The translations under genes were made by a program, and so were the position numbers. This document shows positions 1 to 9,352 of a stretch of DNA of 32,782 nt, piece after piece. Positions within the stretch are counted from its first letter, which is position 1. Each line of letters starts with the position of its first letter. Below the pieces are notes generated by a model. It had not been told where the DNA came from. It saw nothing but the letters and a program-made list of their open reading frames with translations, and searched no databases. The stretch spans positions 1-32,782 of the forward strand of contig JABANP010000557.1 in the NCBI GenBank assembly GCA_013115135.1, written 5' to 3'. The stretch is from Perkinsus olseni (lineage: Eukaryota; Perkinsozoa; Perkinsida; Perkinsidae).

Positions 1-825
1 CCGCTGCTAAAATGGTGCACGTTTCACAATTGCCGTTTATACGCCGTGCAGGCTTCAAAATGAGGTATATTTTTGCACAAAAATTGCCACGAATATCCCC
101 CAACAGCTATGAGATCTACGTGCTACTCTCTGAAAAAGTTGAATCGTGTTGGATGAGCCTCTGCCTGCGGAATTCGTATTTGGGGGCGCGCGCTAACATA
201 AACAAGAAAGCGCACGCCATGGCAGCCGGGCTGGGCGTGGGTGTTCGGTGTTCGGGACAGGGACAGGGACGCTATTAATGGCCTTGTGTGCAGCTCTCAT
301 TGGGCCATACTGCCAACTTATGCATCACTCCCTGTCATGTACGATTATTACGAAACGTGACCCAAGTACTTCGGGCCAAACAGTTACTGGTCGACTTGCA
401 ACATACTGTGTCGCAGATTTTCGCTTATCGGTTCGCTCGGGAAGATGGGCATGCCATGTTTGCCAGTACGAATGGAGCCCAGCGATTGAGTTTCCTTAAC
501 CTTGCAAGCCAGCGACAATGCTCAACCACGAAGTCGCAATGTCGATATTGCGGCCCGGCAGCGTTCTCCATCGGAGAGCTGGCCGGGCCGCACACATCTC
601 CTCTCGCATCTGCATCGCGCGTTCATCGCCCTCTGTTCTTTCACCTATGCCTGACCTCTCACATATATCTCTCACATCCAGAACCTAGTAACATGTTCTA
701 TTATGCTGTGGTTTGCTCACGGTATATGACCTAAGCGTAGCGTCGGTTGAAACGATCTCCATCACATCTCAGTACCTCCTGATCTTACGTTGCACGTCTA
801 GCGGCTCAGCTGCGAGTGTTGCTAG
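1..825 (+). repeat. Left arm of a long inverted repeat (foldback element or palindromic contig end)
   Basis: This arm is the reverse complement of 1165-1983 almost base for base, for example the first bases ccgctgctaaaatggtgcac against the complement of 1964-1983 with one mismatch. The arm reaches base 1, so its true outer end is not visible. It is about 6 bp longer than its partner. Most length differences are single extra bases in homopolymers: A4 near 57-60, T5 near 70-74, C5 at 97-101, A5 at 133-137 and G3 at 373-375. Open frames inside it (for example 288-734) are mirrored in the other arm and look like no known protein. It could be a foldback transposon, a terminal-inverted-repeat element or an assembly palindrome. 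Confidence 0.93.
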
Positions 826-1164
826 GTCGATAAGTTATGTACGGAAGCTCGCCGGATTTATGCTATGCACCTGGCTATATTCGGGGTTACAAACCCGTAT
901 GAGCTTCGAACATTCATCGAATCTCTGGTTGCGAAGCTGCCCGGTAACCGCCCGTCCTTGGTTATGAGTGAGGTCCATACCATCGCCCGGATACAGGGAT
1001 TCAGTGCTGACTGGGCTCTGTCCCTACCTTTTGATGGAGACGACTCCAGTATCCTGGGTGTTATCGGAAAAATCGAGCGGCAGGAGGCAGCGGTGAAACT
1101 AATGAAGCATACAACGACTGATAGAGTTCTCGTGGTGGAAGATACATCCTCTGAAGCGGTGAAT
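826..1164. other. Unique spacer of the inverted repeat, with an unrecognised open frame
   Basis: These 339 bp between the arms are not inverted copies of each other. An open frame of 118 codons (865-1221, plus strand) covers most of the spacer and runs into the right arm. It starts MHLAIFGVTNPYEL and ends in a basic tail, QRKIRRY. It shows no transposase DDE/D pattern, zinc finger or membrane segment that I can see. It may be a remnant of an element-encoded protein or a chance frame. I cannot assign a function. Confidence 0.5.
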
Positions 1165-1983
1165 CTAGCAACACTCGCAGCTGAGCCGCTAGACGTGCAA
1201 CGTAAGATCAGGAGGTACTGAGATGTGATGGAGATCGTTTCAACCGACGCTACGCTTAGGTCATATACCGTGAGCAAACCACAGCATAATAGAACATGTT
1301 ACTAGGTTCTGGATGTGAGAGATATATGTGAGAGGTCAGGCATAGGTGAAAGAACAGAGGGCGATGAACGCGCGATGCAGATGCGAGAGGAGATGTGTGC
1401 GGCCCGGCCAGCTCTCCGATGGAGAACGCTGCCGGGCCGCAATATCGACATTGCGACTTCGTGGTTGAGCATTGTCGCTGGCTTGCAAGGTTAAGGAAAC
1501 TCAATCGCTGGGCTCCATTCGTACTGGCAAACATGGCATGCCCATCTTCCCGAGCGAACCGATAAGCGAAAATCTGCGACACAGTATGTTGCAAGTCGAC
1601 CAGTAACTGTTTGGCCGAAGTACTTGGGTCACGTTTCGTAATAATCGTACATGACAGGGAGTGATGCATAAGTTGGCATTATGGCCCAATCAGAGCTGCA
1701 CACAAGGCCATTAATAGCGTCCCTGTCCCGAACCCGAACACCGAACACCCACGCCCAGCCCGGCTGCCATGGCGTGCGCTTTCTTGTTTATGTTAGCGCG
1801 CGCCCCCAAATACGAATTCCGCAGGCAGAGGCTCATCCAACACGATTCAACTTTTCAGAGAGTAGCATGTAGATCTCATAGCTGTTGGGGATATTCGTGG
1901 CAATTTTTGTGCAAAATATACCTCATTTGAAGCCTGCACGGCGTATAAACGGCAATTGTGAAACGTGCACCATTTTGGCAGCG
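1165..1983 (-). repeat. Right arm of the long inverted repeat
   Basis: Inverted copy of 1-825. The inner border is set where the arms diverge, at gttgctag (818-825) against its complement at 1165-1172. The outer border at 1983 is only where the left arm reaches the window edge, so the arm could extend further. Besides homopolymer differences, one short motif differs: the left arm has two copies of ggacag before the cgctattaatgg motif, whereas the right arm has ttcgggttcgggacag. Apart from this the arms look about 98-99% identical by eye, which implies a recent duplication, gene conversion or an assembly artefact. Confidence 0.93.
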
Positions 1984-2249
1984 GAGCGTAGTTCTGTCTC
2001 TTTTGTGCGCCACGTCACCCGAATTTCCCATGAGAAATGGTTGGTTCGTGGGGTGGATGTTTTCGTTTGACATGAGCCTTTGCAGGATAACTTGTGTGCA
2101 TGATAGAAGTGTTCATGCAAAGTTTGAGGAAAAAGTATCGGCGAATTTCGAAAATCGCTCTGAGTCGATGCAGATGTAATATGGTTGTTTCCGGTGGCAG
2201 AGACCACCCGCGCTCGCCCTAGGCCCTCGCGGGGCCCTTCCCGCTCGGG
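1984..2249. other. Intergenic or element junction, no gene seen
   Basis: This short stretch lies between the outer end of the inverted repeat and the broken end of the gag-like frame. Positions about 2205-2252 are very GC-rich and imperfectly palindromic (gcgctcgccc with cccgctcgggc), which could form a hairpin. No long terminal repeat or target-site duplication was recognised. Confidence 0.4.
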
Positions 2250-3446
2250 CTAACATTTGTGAGGTACCCCGCATGGAACTCGCCCTCCGTTCACCGAGCT
2301 GTACTTGAGGTCTTGGATGGACTGGCGAAGGGAGATTATCAGGTTCTCGCGCTTGGCGAACGTAGCAAGTAGGACCGCTTTAATAGCCGACCAATCATAC
2401 CTTTGTTGGTTCGCGGTAGCCACGGCGAGTGTATGGACTTCAGCAACCGGCTTGAGAGAAGTGAGAAGCTTATTGACCACATTGTATCTCATCGCCGGAC
2501 CCGGTATGAAAACATCGCCATTGTAGGACCCCGCTCCAGCTTCGGCCAAGATGAACTCGCATGTCGAGAGATGACTCTGGAGGTCGAATTTATCGGACAA
2601 AGTGGGCAATTCGACCTTACCGATGCTTTGTACCGTGATGGCCGGAGCGGAACGAACTGCGCTCGAAGCCAACGTCGGGGCCACATTGGTCTCTTGCACA
2701 CTTGCAGCCGGCGCCGCCGCTCGAGGCGAAATTCCAAGACCGTGGGATTGAGCGGTCCCCAAACCCGGCGGGGCCACTCCCTGGATACCAGGCGGAGCCA
2801 CTCCCTGGAAAGGATATCGGGTACCCGGGACGATGCTCGGAGCCTGGGTAGTGATAGAGAACACATTCTGCTGCATCGGCGCAACCGGAGCTCCGGTAGC
2901 GGCCGAGGGAACTCCGATGGAAGTCGCAGAAGCAGCTCCCTGTTGACGGCTTTGTTGACCCTCCTGTTGACTCAAAGGCGAGAGAAATAGGTCTTGTTGC
3001 TCAAGATCGGCTTGCTCCCCTTCTTGGACTTGTCTCGCACGGGTACTAAGCTCCTCGTGCCTCACAGGCGCAGGCTCTGCAGAGACCAACCTTGAAGAGC
3101 GAGCGATCGCCGTACCAAAGACCGCAAGGTGCTCGTGATTCTCCTCAACATCTTCGAGGACCTTCACTGCCAAGTTGGCGTCCTCCCAAGTCTCGGTTAA
3201 AGATAATAGCTTGCTGAGCTCCTCAGGGGTGGCGTCCTCCTCCTTGGCTTCGATCTGGCCTCTAATTTCTTTGACCGCATTGTAGGCCACCGTTCTTTTC
3301 CGTCGGAAAGTAGACAGTTGTTGCTTTAGCTGGTCGAGGTTCTCGCTAGCGGCCGCTTGCTGGACTGTGTCGTAAACTGATGAATCATGGAAGTCCGTCG
3401 CAGGGGGTATAAAGGGACTTGTTAAAGATCCCTCAGGTGTCGCCAT
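2250..3446 (-). pseudogene. Truncated retrotransposon Gag-like protein (398 codons, no pol)
   Basis: A single uninterrupted frame, unlike the intron-rich host genes around it. Residues about 25-110 form a charged coiled coil (LDQLKQQLSTFRRKRTVAYN and onward). Next comes a Gln/Pro/Gly-rich linker with a short internal repeat, GVAPPGI/GVAPPGL. From about residue 275 there is a capsid-like helical region (KVELPTLSDKFDLQSH, then YDWSAIKAVLLATFAKRENL), the pattern of LTR-retrotransposon Gag capsids, where a small fragment is tested for W/L-x-x-L and F spacing. The frame stops soon after RQSIQDLKYSS. No zinc knuckle, protease, reverse transcriptase or integrase follows, so the element is cut off. 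The start is the first Met, in MATPEGSLTSPF. It could alternatively be a host gene derived from Gag. The family call rests on motif resemblance only. Confidence 0.55.
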
Positions 3447-3880
3447 GATGTAGATTGACGGACTGTGAACTCTGGGGTAGACAAGTATGCGGAGTAAATC
3501 AACTGCAATACGGGAATGGGTAAAAACTAGCTATACGCTAGGGACATCGGTCAGACCGATCGATGGCGCAGTACATCTAAGACTCCGGCTTAAGGAAGCG
3601 CGTGCTAGCTGGGCGAGACGAGACGGGCGTGCAGTGACGCGTCATCTTAGCTCGCCGCCTACATACGCGCACGCCTTCGGAAAAACGTACGTCCTGTCGG
3701 ACGCTATGCGTGCAGCAGTAATCTTAAGGGTTCACATCAAAGTTAAACTGAATCATGCCACAAGTATTTTTCGGGCGCGCGCGGCTACGGTCGATTCAGC
3801 GCTCGCCTCGGCCGTGATGGTTGATGCCAAGCGGACGTGTACTTCCCTTCAGACGGGCTCGAGACGAATGTCTATCAGTT
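3447..3880. other. Intergenic, possible 5' remnant of the gag element
   Basis: No convincing gene. An open frame at 3487-3894 on the plus strand has no recognisable domain and overlaps the next gene's start. On the minus strand this is where a 5' leader or LTR of the gag element should lie. I see neither a tRNA primer-binding site directly upstream of gag nor a copy of sequence from the 2 kb side. A plausible splice acceptor, gtctatcag, sits at 3870-3878 just before the next ATG. Confidence 0.4.
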
Positions 3881-5669
3881 ATGAACCCTTATAGCACTCC
3901 ATCTTATGATACCAATCGTTGGGGCTCCTCTCGTCCAAGCAACCCAAGACCGGCCCCTATGGTCAACGCTACTGTATTGAGCGTCGGAGGCAGACCTGTC
4001 CAGGTAGTGGTGAAGGTGTGGTATTCGCTCTAATCCATGTACGCTCAAGCTCAAGTATTCTCTTAACTGATGTATACTAGACGTCCGGCAGTCGGAGCGT
4101 GCGGGACCTTCACGGACCAAGAGTTGAGCTCGCTCTGCTCAGGGCTCCCGACCGTCCAATGGCGTCGTGTATGACATCAATGGCAACGTAGTCTCGACAG
4201 GCAGCGGTCCCTCGCCTTATCCCACTGTTCTCGGGACGATCATCCAGCCCTCAGCCCCTCCAGCGCCCCTGCAAGTACTGTGACTCAGACTCCCCTCGGT
4301 CGGAATGCCATGCAGTCCCCTCAGGTGCCTTCTTCCAACCCTCAGTCGGGCATTCCATCCGCCCCCTCTAACATGTCTCTATTGTACACTAGTTCAAAGG
4401 CAGAAGAACATGCCGAGTGCGCGGTCTGTTATGACACGTTACCCGGTAACTCCACCGGGACCTCTCCTCTTAGATCGCTTTCTTATCAGGCAAAGCGAAT
4501 GCTCCCGTGTGTGTTCTCACCGGACCCGATGGACGCCGAGTCTGTCCTCACTATTTTCACGTCGATTGCGTTAATTATATGCTTTCCTCGGGGCAGAATC
4601 TATGCCCCTTATGCAGGTAGTAGGGGTGGCGGGGAGAGTAGAGTACTGGCCGGGTGACCGACCTCCCTCAGGACCCCCTACCGTGGGTATCTTCCCATCC
4701 CCGACATCGACAAGGATCCAAAGGCTTGGTTCCGGGTAGGGCTCGGCACGCTTCATTGCTCCCTTTTTTGCATGGTTGGGCTCAGGCAGTTGACCTAAAC
4801 GGTGACGGCAAGCTGGACAAGCAGGAGGTCATGTTCGTTCTTAAGTCAACTTTGCCAATCAACTATCAGCGGCTCGGTAGTACGGGGGTTATAGGGCACC
4901 CACGGGAGAGTTGTTCACTTTGCAGAAAAAGATTTCGATAAGTTGTTCCGGAGATGGGACGCCAGTGGTGATGGTTATATTCAGTACCGAGAGCTCATGG
5001 GCCCAGGAGGGCTGGTCAACTTCGTCAGGTGAGGAGCTGTGACTCGCAGTGGGGAGGTGGCAGAGGTCTCCATTCTCAGGAGCAACTTCAGAAGGAACAC
5101 CAAGGATCTCGCTTGTGTCATGGGGGCCATGCCCAGTCTGAGGAACGACAAGGCCGGGTGGTTCAAGTAAGCGTGCGGGGCTGTCAATTGGGCAGTGTTG
5201 GTGAAGAGGTTGTCGAAGGTACTGGGATGAGGATGGCAATGGCGTGCTGGATAAGGAGGAGGTCACTAGGGCCCTTATTAAGACCTTCGGGTGGCAGAGG
5301 GATTCTCTCGAACAGAACTCGGTAATCCATCAGGCTGAAAGAGACGGAGGTTTCAAACGCTTCTTCCCGATCTTTAGACGGCCCGAATGGTGATCGATGC
5401 ACTTTGGTCGGATTTCGACACCGATGGCGATGGTACGATCGACAGCAGGGAATTCTGCAGGTAACGAGGGCGGCTCAACATCAGCCTCGAACCTCCGAGA
5501 ACGGAGTATTTGGATTCGAATTTGGGGGATTTGTAGTACGACTCAGGATTTGATGAGACCTTGTATAAGGCTCGTTTTGGAGTGTGCCCTTCCGTGTCAG
5601 GATAGTCTTCCCCTCAGGTCCGGCTCGGGGCTGGCTGATACCTTCCTTGCAAACACGCCAGCTGCATGA
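3881..5669 (+). CDS. RING-H2 finger protein with four EF-hands (candidate Ca2+-regulated E3 ligase)
   Basis: Multi-exon gene read by joining GT-AG exons. The N terminus (MNPYSTPSYDTNRWG) is Pro/Ser/Asn-rich and low-complexity. A RING-H2 follows: ECAVCYDTL, a 44-nt intron (about 4450-4493), then RRVCPHYFHVDC and LCPLC, giving the order C-C-C-H-H-C-C-C. After the linker PIPDIDKDPKAWFR come four EF-hand loops: DLNGDGKLDKQE, DASGDGYIQYRE, DEDGNGVLDKEE and DTDGDGTIDSRE. All four have acidic residues at loop positions 1 and 12 and Gly at 6, so they should bind Ca2+. The RING predicts ubiquitin transfer from an E2. The pairing suggests Ca2+ control of ligase activity, which is inference. The splice border before EF-hand 3 (about 5170-5205) and the last exon are uncertain, so the stop at 5669 is tentative. 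No signal peptide or membrane segment was seen. Confidence 0.72.
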
Positions 5670-6019
5670 CTGTCACTGATGCCTTGGAGAATTTTGTAGT
5701 AGCGAGTAAAGTTCAATCTCTCCCCAATATACCTTTTTTGACCTTACGTAAGCCACAGTCGGGCAGACCCCGCTGTGGCGAGGCCATTGATGGCCCAAGT
5801 TGAATAACAACACTTGAGGCTTAGCTCCCTCGTCTAGAGTGTCGAGCAGGGCAGTTGCTCAATCGGGGACCGTCATCTCCTTCGGTTCTGTGGATGATTA
5901 TGAGTCTGACGGGAAGTATCATCCGCATACTAGAGCCTTGTGACTAATACGACTCAAGTTGTGACCCACAGGTTTTGATTGTGGATTCTCGTCGAGTTTC
6001 TTGTCCTATCTGAATCGCC
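5670..6019. other. Intergenic, 3'/5' flanks, nothing recognised
   Basis: About 350 bp between the EF-hand gene and RPAC1. I see no open frame with protein-like composition, no RNA gene and no repeat. If the preceding gene uses a different last exon, part of this stretch could be coding or 3' UTR. Confidence 0.4.
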
Positions 6020-7917
6020 ATGGCCCCTCCACCGACTAAAGAGAGCATCAAGCACAAGCATCGACGGATGGAGCTCACTTTGGAGGGCCCCTCCAACCCT
6101 CAGACGCCTGATGATTCCGGTGTCTATGCTAGCATGGGCATTGATAACAGTTACGATAGGGAGGAGTTCCAGAGGAAGCTCAAGATGAAGGTAGTCCTGG
6201 CAGACTGAGTGTAGCAGCAGATCCGTGACGCAGGTCCAACGGGCGAGCGATGAGGTGGTAGAAGTGGACGTGGTGGGAATCGATCCCCCGATCGCCAACG
6301 CCCTGCGGAGGATAATGATCGCTGAGATCCCCACCATTGCTATCGAGAAGTGCTATATCTACCAGAATACCGGAGTCATTCATGACGAGGTGGGGTCTTG
6401 CCCATTTAGTAGTAGTGCAGGCAGCCTTGGCAGGTCCTGGCGCACCGTCTCGGTCTGGTTCCGATCTACTGTGATATTGATTCCTTAAAGATGCGGGATG
6501 AGGATGCCCCACCGGAGCAGAGGGACGATGTCACTGATCGTAAGGCACCATGGCCGTCCTAGGAGTACTTGTGGCGTCTTGGCCGTGTAGTCCCCAAATG
6601 CTAGCCCGGTGGTCGGAATGGGAAATCGGTGTGTTGAAAGGTTTCGAGCTCACTGTCCCCCTCAGCCGACACCTGGATTTGCTTCTCCTTGGAGAAGGTC
6701 TGCCCCCAGAATCACCCACCTAGGGAGTCTATGCCGGTGTATAGCGGAGACCTCAAGTGGGTGCCGCTCAATGCTGAGCAGGAGGAACGATATAAGGACG
6801 ATGTAGGATTCTCGGGGTATCCTAGAAGATACTGTTTCCTAGAATCTTCGCTGTGCGCGCGATTGTGATTTTCTCAGCCGCCTCGTCCCGTTTATGATGA
6901 TGTTCTCATCACGAAACTCCGCTGCGGTCAGGAGCTCGAGATCAAATGCTTCTGCTGCAAGGTAATAGTAGTGCTGGGCGAGGGTCGAAGCGGTGACGGT
7001 GTGTCCTTGTCAGGGTATCGGCAAGACTCATGCTAAGTGGAGCCCCGTCTGCACCGCTACCTACAGGCTCATGCCTGACATAGTTCTCAAGGAGGTAAGG
7101 AGGGCTGCCTCATGCAGTGCGGTGGGCCTGAGATTAGCGCGGGGAGTTAGCGCTAGGAAACTTTCTTTCTATTGTTGCGAATGGAGTGGTATGAGTGGTT
7201 GCTACGAGCGATTCCGATTCTCGATCCGGGGAGATCAAGAACGAGGGTGCGTTCGAGAAGATAGGCTTGCCGATCTGAATTGCCACCTCAGCGTCCGATA
7301 CTGTGGAATATCTATGGGCTCCGTGCGTCACGCAAGTTGCGTGGGAGTCGCTCAAGGGGGCGATAAAGGATAAGAAGCCTAAAGTGCCCTCCTTGTGTTC
7401 AGTCTATCGAGGGTGCTGAGGCGGAGAAGCTGAAGAAGGTTTGCCCGATGGGTGTGTTTGACGTAGAGGACGGCGCAGCTCTGGTGAAGAACCCTCGAGC
7501 ATGCACGACGTGCCGACAGTGCATCGAGCCTGGCAATGGATTTGGTATTACCCCTCCTCGAGGTCATCTCCGCCATACTCAGATCCCTGTTGCTTCTCAG
7601 CTGACAAGGTGTCCCTCGGCAAACTGAAGGACCACTTCATCTTCACCGTCGAGTCGGTCGGGCAAATTCCAGCCCCTCAGATCTTCGCTCAGGTGCGCTG
7701 CACCCTCACTGCTCAATTTGCTGATCTCGTGCTACATGTCAGGCGGCCGTTGTGATGCAGAACAAGTGCCGTCTTGTTAAGAAGAGCCTCGAGGACCAAA
7801 TGGGCAAGAAGACCACCCGTCAGGTAAGTAGGAGGGGGTGGTCAGCCTTATAATGGGTATGGACTTCAGGCTAAATCATCAGAGGACGAGGCAGAGCCGA
7901 TGGAGGTCGATGGCTGA
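6020..7917 (+). CDS. POLR1C: DNA-directed RNA polymerase I and III subunit RPAC1 (AC40), Fe-S type
   Basis: An alpha-like subunit that pairs with AC19 to scaffold RNA polymerases I and III in the nucleus. Exons with matching frame: 6020-6190, 6234-6389, 6434-6539, one uncertain exon around 6600-6650, 6710-6802, 6878-6961, 7014-7094, 7403-7544, 7601-7692, 7743-7823 and 7870-7917. Family landmarks occur in order: IDPPIANALRRIMIAEIPT, IYQNTGVIHDE, VLAHRLGLVPIYCDID, VYSGDLKWVPL, LITKLRCGQEL, GIGKTHAKWSPVCTATYRL and HFIFTVESVG. Exon 7403-7544 carries four cysteines spaced C-x19-C-x2-C-x2-C (codons at 7442, 7502, 7511 and 7520), the Fe-S arrangement of archaeal subunit D that yeast and animal AC40 have lost. 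The C terminus is acidic (SSEDEAEPMEVDG). The intron at 7095-7402 is unusually long at 308 nt. Confidence 0.93.
7442..7522 (+). other. Four-cysteine [4Fe-4S] binding segment inside RPAC1
   Basis: The translated segment runs from CPMGVFDVEDG to ACTTCRQC. The first Cys is followed by Pro and 19 residues separate it from the CxxCxxC cluster, the spacing I recall for the cluster ligands of archaeal RNA polymerase subunit D. All four ligands are present in one exon with an open, in-frame reading, so the site should be functional. Whether it holds a cluster is inference. Confidence 0.8.
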
Positions 7918-8080
7918 GATGAGTAGCAGCGGCGAGGACTGCAGACGTAAACAACTTTACCATCACGATTACTGGTACCTTACATTAGACGACCAATCGT
8001 TTCGACGTCCTGAGAGGGTTCATGTTGCGTTTATAATAATGCGAGGGCTGTGGACCTCTCGCAGCTCACTGGCATGTCCC

Positions 8081-8618
8081 ATGGCCACTAAGGACACGTA
8101 CAAGCTTGCCATCACAGCGTTGGCCTGTGCGGTGACGTCTGCGTTTACGTAAGGTGTGGTACTACTAGTACCGTACTACTAGATAAACTGAGCACAGATA
8201 CAAAACTTATCAGGATGTATACGGCAATGGCGGTAAGAAGGAGGCTGATAAGTTCATCGAGGTCCTCGATCCAGCGCTAGAACTGGTACGATGGTGGGGG
8301 TCGGTGCATGGTGGGTGCTAACACGGTTCTTTTCGGGGTGGTAGTCGAATTTTTGGCCACGTCGGTGAGCATAAACGTGCCCGTAATCAGGGTGCGTCTC
8401 ACTGAGTTTTCTTGAGTGAGATGTTCCCTCAGCTCAAACCAAAGGTCTATACGCCCGAGGAATTCCGACCCTCCCAGGAGTTCACCGGACCGGTCGAAGG
8501 TTTTGTTTTCAAACGAGATAAGCTTGGTGTGGGATACTATAAAGATAAGGAGTTCGATGCTGTACTGCAGCCTGAGATCGAGGAGCAGAGGCGGCGACTG
8601 GCCGAGATGCCGCAGTAA
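8081..8618 (+). CDS. 117-aa protein with a short N-terminal hydrophobic segment and a GYY motif, unknown
   Basis: Three exons fit in frame: 8081-8148, 8198-8285 and 8421-8618. The start MATKDTYKLAITALACAVTSAF contains a 14-residue hydrophobic stretch, either a weak signal, a mitochondrial inner-membrane anchor or a short helix. The middle part is acidic and helical (KKEADKFIEVLDPALEL). The last exon carries a distinctive block (FTGPVEGFVFKRDKLGVGYY, then KD) and ends in a charged helix, EIEEQRRRLAEMPQ. I have the impression that the GPxxGxVFKxxxxGxGYYxD pattern recurs in alveolate proteins, but I cannot name a family. An upstream ATG at 8074 opens a very short frame ending within the CDS. The acceptor at 8419-8420 is the only one giving a stop-free join. 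Confidence 0.55.
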
Positions 8619-8764
8619 TCATGTTTCTGATATGGCCCTTTTGCTGTAGTGGAGTTAGCGCTGGATGACCGCCGTGGGGCGCAGTAGCCATAGTGGCAGT
8701 GAAGCCGCAAGATACATTAGGACACCTCTGTAGTGGATAGAGCACAAGTCTCACTCAGTTGAAC

Positions 8765-9110
8765 ATGTCTGCCGACCCTACGAATGCTGCCTCTACGACC
8801 GAGGCTTCTACTGGGAGCAGCAGTGCCGCTGCCAGGCAGCTCCCTCCACCGAGTCGACCGAAGAAGTCCGAGAATCCTTCCGTCTTGGAGTCCCTCGGGA
8901 TAGTTGTAGCGAAGGGCTCGAAGAAGCGCGTGAAGCTGGCGGCCAGCGAGTCACGCCGAGTGAGAGTAACCCAGGTATCCTTCGCTGTGCGTCCTCGTAG
9001 TGGCGTGCCAGGCTCGCACCAAGGAGAGGACTGCTGAGGAGGAGAGTCGGATAGCAGTGCTTCGAGAAGAACGAGTACGGCAGAGAGCTGAGAAGGTAGA
9101 AAGGAACTGA
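8765..9110 (+). CDS. Small basic coiled-coil protein, unknown
   Basis: Two exons, 8765-8974 and 9012-9110, joined across a 37-nt GT-AG intron, encode 102 residues. The N terminus is Ser/Thr/Ala-rich and disordered. A basic patch follows (PPSRPKKSENPSVLESLG, then KGSKKRVKLA), which could serve as a nuclear signal. The second exon is an almost uninterrupted charged helix (ARTKERTAEEESRIAVLREE and on to AEKVERN). No enzyme motif is present. The ATG lies 6 nt downstream of a pyrimidine-rich AG (ctcactcag, 8750-8758), a likely trans-splice acceptor. A small chromatin- or RNA-associated protein is possible, but the sequence does not show it. Confidence 0.6.
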
Positions 9111-9352
9111 CGCGCCTCCTCCCATAGTCCAGCGAGAAGCTCCGAATTCCTTCCCCAGTATGTCAATAAGGGATATCGTTGACGATTTACTGAGAGAAAT
9201 ACTAGTTTTGAAATTGCTGCATGGTACATCGTGAACAATTTCATCCGAATTTTTCCGTTACCACGAGGCGTCGGTTGTGGAGCAGCAGTCCTGCTGACAC
9301 CCGGCTACAAAAAGTTTCTGTAGCATAGCTTCCTTCGCTTTAGGAGCACCCC

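Noticed and set aside
288..734. 148-codon frame in the left arm and its mirror in the right arm
   Set aside because: Low-information composition, no domain, and duplicated simply because the arms are inverted copies.
3487..3894. 135-codon plus-strand frame before the RING/EF-hand gene
   Set aside because: Arg/Ala-rich random-looking translation that overlaps the start of a better supported gene in another frame.
4270..4320. A 14-nt mini-intron or frameshift in the N terminus of the RING/EF-hand gene
   Set aside because: A normal 41-nt intron (gtactg...atgcag) joins PLQ to SPQVPSSN in phase.
8149..8197. Short near-palindromic repeat gtactactag in an intron, considered as a regulatory or CRISPR-like element
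   Set aside because: Only two copies, inside a 49-nt intron. No array, spacer pattern or associated gene.
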